Source: an uncultured Gemmatimonadota bacterium
GTDB lineage: Bacteria; Gemmatimonadota; Gemmatimonadetes; Gemmatimonadales; Gemmatimonadaceae
Assembly: GCA_946887155.1 (NCBI GenBank)
Contig: CAMPKM010000164.1
Span: forward strand, 1-6,759
Reading direction: 5' to 3'
Length of the DNA stretch: 6,759 bases
The notes beneath the pieces were generated by a model. The model made no database searches. It was not told the DNA's origin and worked only from the letters and a program-made list of their open reading frames with translations. Made by a program: the position numbers and the translations under genes. Positions 1 to 5,554 of the stretch are shown here, piece by piece (the first letter of the stretch is position 1; every line of letters starts with the position of its first letter).

Positions 1-1360
1 TCACGAGATCGGCCGGGACATCCCCCGCGAGTTCCGCCGCCTGCAGGATGCCGGGCGGGTCGAGGTCACGTCGTCGGCCGCGACTCACGGGTTCCTGCCG
101 ATGCTCAAGCACGAGGAGAGCATCCGGTTGCAGTTGGCGTTAGGCGCGGCCGAGCACCTTCGGGTATTCGGACGCGCGGCCGAAGGGTGCTGGGTTCCCG
201 AATGCGCCTGCCGTCCCGCCGGGGCATGGGCCCCGGCCGACCAGCCGCCGGTCGTGCGCCCCGGAACCGAGCATCACGTAGCGTGGGCCGGGTTCCGGTA
301 CTTCTTCGTCGACTCCCACATGGCGCGGGCCGGCCGGCCGTTAGGCGTCTACGGTGAGTATTTCGACGGGGAGACGTTGCGACTGTCGCTGACGTCGCCG
401 GACGCCGCCCCGGTGGCTTCGCGGACGCCTTACGAGGCCTACCGCGTGACCGACGCGACGGCGGCGCGCGAAGTGGCTGCGTTCGTGCGCGATCCGCGGT
501 CGTCGGCGCAGGTCTGGAGCCGGCATGGCGGTTATCCCGGCGCGGCCCCGTATCTCGAGTTCCACAAGATCCGCTGGCCCGGCGGGCTCAAACTGTGGCG
601 GGTCAGCCCCGCCGGCACCGACCTTGGCGAGAAGGAAGCGTACGTGCCTGACGAGGCGCGGCAGCAAGCCACCTGGCACGCGGGCCACTTTGCCCACCTG
701 CTCGACGAGGTGCGCACCGCGCAAATCGCGCGGCGCGGTAACCAGGGGACGAAGCAAGGGACAAAAGGGCTCGAGGACGGGCTGGTCGTCGTGGCCCCGT
801 TCGACACGGAGTTGTTCGGACACTGGTGGTTCGAGGGCCCAGACTTCCTCGGCGATTTCTACGCGCAGCTTCCGCAGTACGCAGGGCTCAGGGCAACGAC
901 CGCCGGCGGGCATCTCGATGCGCACGGGCCGCGGCACGGCTTGCGCCTCGCGGAAGGGTCGTGGGGTGCGAATGGCGACTTCTCGATGTGGAATGGTCCG
1001 CTGGTCGAGTGGACCTGGCCCGTCATCTGGGACATCGAGGATCGCTTCTGGACGCTGGCGCCGCGTGCGGTTGCGGATGGCCGAATACACGAGATCCTGG
1101 CGCAGGCGGCACGTGCCATGCTCCTGCTTCAATCATCGGACTGGCAGTTCATCATCTCCACCGGTGAGGTTGCGGATTACGCGGTCAGGCGGTTCAACGG
1201 CCACGCCGAAGACTGCCGATTGCTGTTGTCTGAGCTCGAACGCAGCCTGGATGGAGGCGACATCGAAAATGGTGTAAGGCTGGCCAGGGAAATGCAGCAA
1301 CGCGACGATGTGTTCCGCGTGATAATTCCATCGATCCAGAAAGCGCTGAACGAAGACTGA
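1..1360 (+). CDS. GH57 (DUF1957) 1,4-alpha-glucan branching enzyme-like protein, 5' truncated by window edge
   Basis: The reading frame is open from base 2, so this is the C-terminal 452 residues of a longer protein. The methionine codon at 101 is internal, because conserved sequence lies before it. Numbering from that Met, GH57 conserved regions are visible in order. Region 2 (GRVEVTSSAATHGFLP) lies just before it. Region 3 is GCWVPEC, with probable nucleophile Glu34 (codon 200-202). Region 4 is PFDTELFGHWWFEGP, with probable acid/base Asp235 (codon 803-805). Region 5 is EGSWGANGDFSMW (285-297). The C-terminal helical part holds SSDWQFIISTG and a YAxRRFxxH stretch (345-368), as in DUF1957 proteins. 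Members of known function cut alpha-1,4 glucan chains and re-attach them by alpha-1,6 links, in the cytoplasm. The N-terminal HxHxP motif lies off the window. The segment after the VWS-GYPG motif (YLEFHKIRW) differs from what I recall of characterised branching enzymes, so a hydrolytic or other transferase activity is possible. Family is secure; exact activity is less so. Confidence 0.9.
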   Translation, partial: HEIGRDIPREFRRLQDAGRVEVTSSAATHGFLPMLKHEESIRLQLALGAAEHLRVFGRAAEGCWVPECACRPAGAWAPADQPPVVRPGTEHHVAWAGFRYFFVDSHMARAGRPLGVYGEYFDGETLRLSLTSPDAAPVASRTPYEAYRVTDATAAREVAAFVRDPRSSAQVWSRHGGYPGAAPYLEFHKIRWPGGLKLWRVSPAGTDLGEKEAYVPDEARQQATWHAGHFAHLLDEVRTAQIARRGNQGTKQGTKGLEDGLVVVAPFDTELFGHWWFEGPDFLGDFYAQLPQYAGLRATTAGGHLDAHGPRHGLRLAEGSWGANGDFSMWNGPLVEWTWPVIWDIEDRFWTLAPRAVADGRIHEILAQAARAMLLLQSSDWQFIISTGEVADYAVRRFNGHAEDCRLLLSELERSLDGGDIENGVRLAREMQQRDDVFRVIIPSIQKALNED

Positions 1361-1374
1361 GAGGTTCCTCGAAC

Positions 1375-1395
1375 GTCTGCCGTCAGCTGTCTGCC
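1375..1395. repeat. Degenerate heptanucleotide tandem repeat, three units, in the gap between genes 1 and 2
   Basis: Three abutting 7-base units read GTCTGCC, then GTCAGCT, then GTCTGCC. The outer two are identical and the middle one differs at two positions. They occupy the centre of the 53-bp gap 1361-1413. I see no convincing promoter or terminator there. A repeat this short could be chance, although it is an exact 7-base register in non-coding sequence. Confidence 0.4.
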
Positions 1396-1413
1396 CTCTC
1401 ACATCCAACGCCG

Positions 1414-3534
1414 TTGTCCTCGGTCGTCATTCACGGACACTTCTACCAGCCGCCTCGCGAGGATCCGTTTCTTGACGAGGTCGAGACGGAGCCGTCGGCC
1501 GCTCCGTTCCACGACTGGAACCAGCGGATCGAACGCGAGTGTTACCGCGCCGTGGTGGCCGCACGGGTCACCAGTAGCGACGGGCGCATCGAGCGGCTGG
1601 TGAATACGCTCGAATCGATCTCGTTCAACTTCGGCCCCACGCTGCTCGAGTGGATGGAGCGTGAGGCCAAACCGACGTACGAAGCGATCCTTTCCGCCGA
1701 CGCGGACAGCGCGCGCCGGCTCGGCGGGCATGGGAATGCCATCGCACAACCGTACCACCATACGATTCTTCCGCTGGCGACGCGGCGAGACAAGCGCACC
1801 GAAGTCCGCTGGGGGATGGAGGATTTCCGCCGTCGTTATGGTCGCGAGCCGGAAGGCATGTGGCTGCCGGAAACGGCGGTGGACCTCGAGACGCTCGAGG
1901 TGCTGGCCGAGGAAGGCGTCCGGTTCACCATCGTGGCGCCGCACCAGGTGACCAGGGCGCCGGCCGGCGGACGACCAGGATTGTGTCGCCTGCCCGGCGG
2001 CAAGTCGATTGCGCTGTTCGTGTATCGGGGCGATTCATCGCATGCGATCGCGTTCGGTGGTGCGTTGCACGACGGGCTGGCGTGGGGGCGCACCCTGGCG
2101 GACGCGGTCCATGCCCTCGAGGCCCCGTCGCCGGGAACCGAGCCCCAATCCACCGAGCCGCGACGGCGCATCCGCCGCACGCCACCGGTGACCGCCGTCG
2201 CGGCGCGCAACAACCTCGTGGCGGTCGCCACGGATGGCGAGACGTACGGTCATCACCACAAGTTCGGCGAGATGGCGCTGGCGCGGGCCCTCGAGGAAAT
2301 CCGCTCGTTAGGAATCCGAATCGAGAATTTCGGTTCGTTCCTCGCCAGGAACCCGGCGGTGGACGACGTCGAGCTGGTAGCGCCGACGTCATGGAGCTGC
2401 GCCCATGGCGTCGGGCGCTGGAAGGAGGATTGCGGCTGCCGGATCGACGGCCTCCGGTTCCCTTCACAGGCCTGGCGGGCACCACTCCGCACCGGGCTCG
2501 AGGCGCTCGCCACGGAACTGCACGCAATCTATGAACGTGAGGCGATCCGGTTCATTCCCGATCCGTGGAGTGCGCGCGACGATTACGGGTCAGTCGTCGC
2601 GTCTGATGCCGCCTCTTTGGAACGCTTCGTGGCGTCGGTGGCCACCAGGGCGCGCACCGAGGACGACCGCGTCCGGGCGCGCGAACTGCTCGAACTGGAG
2701 CGGGACGCGCTGCGGATGTTCACGTCCTGCGGCTGGTTCTTCGACGACATCGGCGGCATCGAACCGCGCCAGGATCTTCGTTATGCAGCACGGGCCATTG
2801 TCCTCGCCGGTCCGGCGGCAGCGACCGCGGAAGCGGCACTGCTCGACACGCTATCGGATGCCGCCAGCAACGATCGCACCGTCGGCACGGGTCGCGACGT
2901 CTACCTGCGTCATGCACGGCCGGCCTTCTCCGCGCCACTGCGGCACGCCGCCGCGGCCGTGGCGGCCCGCCACGCGGCACCGGGCGAACGACGGCGGTTG
3001 ACGTCAGCAGCGGTCGAGATCGAGGACGACTGGGTCCGTGTCACCGAGAAGCGAACCGGGCGGCGATACGACTACCGCTGGCGGGTGATCTCGCAATCCG
3101 TGACGGACCTGGCCGTCGAACTGGTGGACAGCGCAGGTGCCGTTCACCTGCTGCGCCTGGCCGACCTTCCCGAGCGCCCGCGGCACGCGATCCGCGCCGT
3201 GCTGCGCCGCAACCTGCTGCCGCGCTGCCTGAGCAAGGATGAACTCGACCAGCTCACGTCAGGTACGGCGACCATGGCGGGACTGATCCGCGTGGCGCTG
3301 ATCCGGGCGATCGACCGGCTCGAATTCGAGGATGACCCGGCCGCGCTCCGCCTCGCCCTCGACCTGGTCGACGTGTTCGAGCAGTTCGAGGCGCGCATTC
3401 CGTTCGACGCCCAGTCGGCGTTCTGGCGGATCTGGAGCGCCGCCACGCCGGCTCGTCAGGCAGAGCTACAGTTGCTGCACCATCGGCTCGGGTTCGCCGA
3501 GGATTCTCCCCAGGCCGATGGAGCATCAGGATGA
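1414..3534 (+). CDS. GH57 glycoside hydrolase with DUF3536-type C-terminal region
   Basis: A 706-residue retaining alpha-glucan-active enzyme of unproven specificity. Visible GH57 regions are: HGHFYQPPRE (7-16); HGNAIAQPYHHTILPLA (106-122), corresponding to region 2; GMWLPETAVD (148-157), with probable nucleophile Glu153; VATDGETYGHHHKFGE (271-286), with probable acid/base Asp274; and TSWSCAHGVGRWKED (325-339), followed by CGC. The stretch FTSCGWFFDDIGGIEPRQDL (436-455) and the helical remainder match my recollection of DUF3536-containing GH57 proteins. No signal peptide or membrane segment is apparent, so a cytoplasmic location is inferred. The start chosen is TTG at 1414, because the family begins almost directly with the HGHFYQPP motif. 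The frame is open upstream to a stop at 1231 but offers only CTG codons. No Shine-Dalgarno sequence is evident. The gene follows gene 1 after 53 bp and overlaps gene 3 by 4 bases. A Pro/Glu/Arg-rich linker at about 236-256 looks like a surface insertion. Family assignment is strong; the natural substrate is unknown. Confidence 0.9.
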   Translation: MSSVVIHGHFYQPPREDPFLDEVETEPSAAPFHDWNQRIERECYRAVVAARVTSSDGRIERLVNTLESISFNFGPTLLEWMEREAKPTYEAILSADADSARRLGGHGNAIAQPYHHTILPLATRRDKRTEVRWGMEDFRRRYGREPEGMWLPETAVDLETLEVLAEEGVRFTIVAPHQVTRAPAGGRPGLCRLPGGKSIALFVYRGDSSHAIAFGGALHDGLAWGRTLADAVHALEAPSPGTEPQSTEPRRRIRRTPPVTAVAARNNLVAVATDGETYGHHHKFGEMALARALEEIRSLGIRIENFGSFLARNPAVDDVELVAPTSWSCAHGVGRWKEDCGCRIDGLRFPSQAWRAPLRTGLEALATELHAIYEREAIRFIPDPWSARDDYGSVVASDAASLERFVASVATRARTEDDRVRARELLELERDALRMFTSCGWFFDDIGGIEPRQDLRYAARAIVLAGPAAATAEAALLDTLSDAASNDRTVGTGRDVYLRHARPAFSAPLRHAAAAVAARHAAPGERRRLTSAAVEIEDDWVRVTEKRTGRRYDYRWRVISQSVTDLAVELVDSAGAVHLLRLADLPERPRHAIRAVLRRNLLPRCLSKDELDQLTSGTATMAGLIRVALIRAIDRLEFEDDPAALRLALDLVDVFEQFEARIPFDAQSAFWRIWSAATPARQAELQLLHHRLGFAEDSPQADGASG
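3520..3534 (+). promoter_or_regulatory. Shine-Dalgarno and ATGA stop/start overlap coupling genes 2 and 3
   Basis: GGAG at 3520-3523 sits seven bases before the ATG at 3531, and the TGA stop of gene 2 is at 3532-3534. The arrangement fixes the start of gene 3 and implies translational coupling, so the two proteins are probably made in related amounts. Confidence 0.8.
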
Positions 3535-5459
3535 CCGATCCGATCCGATTCTGTTTCGGGCTCCACCTGCACCAGCCGGTGGGCAACTTCGGCTATGTCT
3601 TCGAGCAGCACGTCCGCGACGTATACCGGCCGTTCCTGGAACATGTCCGCCAGCAGGGATTCTTTCCGATCACGCTGCACGTATCCGGGCCGCTCATCGA
3701 CTGGCTGGACGAGCACGAGCCGTCGCTGCTGGACGACATCGCCGATCTGGCCCGCGACGGCCGCGTCGAGCTGCTGCTGGCCGGTTTCTATGAGCCGATC
3801 CTCGCGTCACTGCCTCGCGCCGACCGCCTGACGCAGGTGAAGTGGATGCAGGACGCCCTCATCAGCCGGCTGGGCGTCGAGGCGAGCGGATTGTGGCTGA
3901 CGGAACGGGTGTGGGAACCGGACCTCGCGGCCGACCTTCATGACGCCGGCGTGCGCTTTGCGCTGGTCGACGACCGTCATTTTCTAGCGAGCGGATTTCC
4001 ACGCGAAAGCCTTCACGCGCCGTTCTGGACAGAACACGACGGCAAGGCACTCGCCCTGTTCCCGATCGACGAGCGTCTCCGCTACCTGATTCCGTTCCAG
4101 TCGCCCGAGGACACCGTCGCGTACCTGCGGCAACTCCGGTCGCAGGGCAAGCGGCTCGCCGTACTGGCCGACGACGGTGAGAAGTTTGGCGGATGGCCGG
4201 GAACGCGCGAGTGGGTTTACGACAATGGTTGGCTCGATCGTTTCTTTGCCGCCATGCGCGTGGTGATCGATTCCGGCGAGGTCGTCCTCTCGCGATTTGA
4301 CGAGGCGCTGGCAAACGTTCCCAGCGGCGGACTCGCCTACCTCCCGACCGCCAGCTACCGCGAAATGGAAGGGTGGTCGCTGCCGGCACCGGCCGCGCTG
4401 CGATTCCTCTCGCTCGAAGAGGAGCTCGGCGACGAGCGCCTGAAGGCGGATGGCGCACTGGTGCGCGGCGGCCACTGGCGCAACTTCCTGGTGAAGTATC
4501 CGGAATCGAACCGGATGCACAAGAAGATGCTGGCGCTGTCCTCGTTATGCAGGGAACGCGGCGATCCGGCGGGTCCCCGGCGGGCCATCGGGCGCGCGCA
4601 ATGCAACGATGCCTACTGGCACGGCGTGTTCGGCGGGCTGTACCTCCCGTTTCTTCGCGCCGAAATCTGGCGCAACCTCGGAGTTGCCGAAGCTGCGCTT
4701 CGCGCCGGCGAACACATCGCGCATGAGCTGGCGGACATCGATGGCGACGGGAACGAGGAAATCTGGGTCCACTCGTCGATGATGTCGGCCCTGGTCAGTC
4801 CGGCCCGGGGCGGTGCGATCGAGGAGTTGAGCTGGTTCGCGTCAGGCAAAAACCTGGCTGACACACTCACCCGCCGGCGTGAGGCATACCATATCACGGC
4901 CTTGCAACCGGCCGCAGAAGAGAGAGCCGGCGCCGAGCCTGACAGGAACTCGGCTCCCAGCATTCATGACATCGAGGCGTCGCTTTCGCTCGGTGAACTG
5001 CCGCCGGTGGACCTGAACGATCGCGCGTTGTTCATCGAGCGCATCTTGCCGGCGTCAGTGTCATTCGAGTCGTATGTGAATGGCGTTTATGAACCGTCGG
5101 CGTCGTTCGCCCAGGTCATGATGGAAGCCGAAGCCAGTGCGACTGCCGATGCCGTCACGATTCAACTGCTGACACCAGATGGCTCGCTCAGCAAGCGCCT
5201 GATCTTTCGCGACGATACCGTTGTTGCCGAATTCGCGTGGGATCCGGCGTCGTGGCCGGCCGATGGCTGGTTCACGACCGAAGTTTCGGTGTCGCGACCG
5301 GTTCGTCTGTCCGCTCCGGATTCGATCGTTTGGGAGTTTCCTATCGAAACGGTCGCGAAATCAGAACGAGGTCTCGATCGTACGCTACAGGGAACCGCTT
5401 ATTTGCTTCGCTGGCCGGTCACGGCCCGCCAGGTGCGAGTGGAGCTGTCGACCATCTGA
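3531..5459 (+). CDS. GH57 4-alpha-glucanotransferase / alpha-amylase with DUF1925 and DUF1926 regions
   Basis: A 642-residue protein of the Thermococcus litoralis 4-alpha-glucanotransferase type (about 659 residues as I recall). That enzyme moves alpha-1,4 glucan segments between chains. Region 1 is HLHQP (12-16). Region 2 is GRVELLLAGFYEP (77-89), with Glu80. Region 3 is LWLTERVWEP (121-130), with probable nucleophile Glu125. Region 4 is ADDGEKFGGWP (213-223), with the acid/base Asp at 214 or 215. Region 5 is YLPTASYREMEGWSLP (270-285). After the barrel come QCNDAYWHGVFGGLYLPFLR (357-376) and an acidic DIDGDGNEE stretch (402-410), typical of the DUF1925 part. From SIHDIEASL (477) onward is a beta-rich DUF1926-like region. 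All catalytic residues expected for the family are present. No signal peptide is visible, so cytoplasmic maltodextrin/glycogen turnover is inferred. The start is supported by GGAG seven bases upstream and the overlap with gene 2. Transferase versus hydrolase cannot be told from sequence. Confidence 0.93.
   Translation: MTDPIRFCFGLHLHQPVGNFGYVFEQHVRDVYRPFLEHVRQQGFFPITLHVSGPLIDWLDEHEPSLLDDIADLARDGRVELLLAGFYEPILASLPRADRLTQVKWMQDALISRLGVEASGLWLTERVWEPDLAADLHDAGVRFALVDDRHFLASGFPRESLHAPFWTEHDGKALALFPIDERLRYLIPFQSPEDTVAYLRQLRSQGKRLAVLADDGEKFGGWPGTREWVYDNGWLDRFFAAMRVVIDSGEVVLSRFDEALANVPSGGLAYLPTASYREMEGWSLPAPAALRFLSLEEELGDERLKADGALVRGGHWRNFLVKYPESNRMHKKMLALSSLCRERGDPAGPRRAIGRAQCNDAYWHGVFGGLYLPFLRAEIWRNLGVAEAALRAGEHIAHELADIDGDGNEEIWVHSSMMSALVSPARGGAIEELSWFASGKNLADTLTRRREAYHITALQPAAEERAGAEPDRNSAPSIHDIEASLSLGELPPVDLNDRALFIERILPASVSFESYVNGVYEPSASFAQVMMEAEASATADAVTIQLLTPDGSLSKRLIFRDDTVVAEFAWDPASWPADGWFTTEVSVSRPVRLSAPDSIVWEFPIETVAKSERGLDRTLQGTAYLLRWPVTARQVRVELSTI
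4932..4954. repeat. Small inverted repeat within the interdomain linker of gene 3
   Basis: Arms GCCGAG (4932-4937) and CTCGGC (4949-4954) flank an 11-base loop. They lie in the codons of a charged, low-conservation linker (about residues 460-476) that joins the DUF1925 and DUF1926 parts. It may be a chance hairpin in GC-rich coding DNA or a remnant of a small palindromic insertion. Confidence 0.25.
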
Positions 5460-5464
5460 AATAA

Positions 5465-5477
5465 GGGGTCTGACCCC
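5465..5477. repeat. Perfect GGGGTC-T-GACCCC palindrome between genes 3 and 4 (REP-like or weak terminator)
   Basis: The 13 bases GGGGTCTGACCCC form a perfect inverted repeat around T5471, starting six bases after the stop of gene 3 and followed by ATTTT. A transcript could fold a 5-bp G/C stem with a 3-base loop followed by four U, which would be at best a weak intrinsic terminator. The arms also recall short extragenic palindromes (REP-like, often linked to RAYT transposases) that I associate with Acidobacteriota and myxobacterial genomes; that is memory, not a search. The rest of the 95-bp gap (5460-5554) shows no clear promoter. It holds a GGGGACCC string at about 5517-5524 that might be a degenerate second copy. 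Confidence 0.5.
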
Positions 5478-5554
5478 ATTTTGCTCTCCCTGATTGATGC
5501 GCCAGCACGCAGAATCGGGGACCCAATAAACGCAGCGCTTTCCGGGCCGCCCAC

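Noticed and set aside
101..103. ATG at 101 as the true start of gene 1
   Set aside because: The frame is open to the window edge, and the residues just before the ATG (EVTSSAATHGF) are a conserved GH57 region, so the gene begins upstream of the window.
341..1132. 263-codon open frame on the - strand opposite gene 1
   Set aside because: Arg/Pro-rich composition with no recognisable domain. It lies wholly opposite conserved GH57 catalytic motifs, as expected for an antisense shadow in high-GC DNA.
1399..1944. 181-codon - strand frame covering the start of gene 2
   Set aside because: It mirrors the codon structure of the conserved N-terminal GH57 regions and shows no family features of its own.
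1860..2534. 224-codon + strand frame inside gene 2 in another phase
   Set aside because: Gly/Arg-rich, low-complexity translation with no motif. The overlapping frame encodes the conserved GH57 regions 3 to 5.
3984..4520. 178-codon - strand frame opposite gene 3
   Set aside because: No domain or start signal. The opposite strand encodes conserved regions 4 and 5 of the glucanotransferase.
5465..5482. Strong intrinsic terminator after gene 3
   Set aside because: The usable stem is only about 5 bp with a 3-base loop, and the T run is four bases, too weak to call a terminator with confidence. Kept as a palindrome instead.
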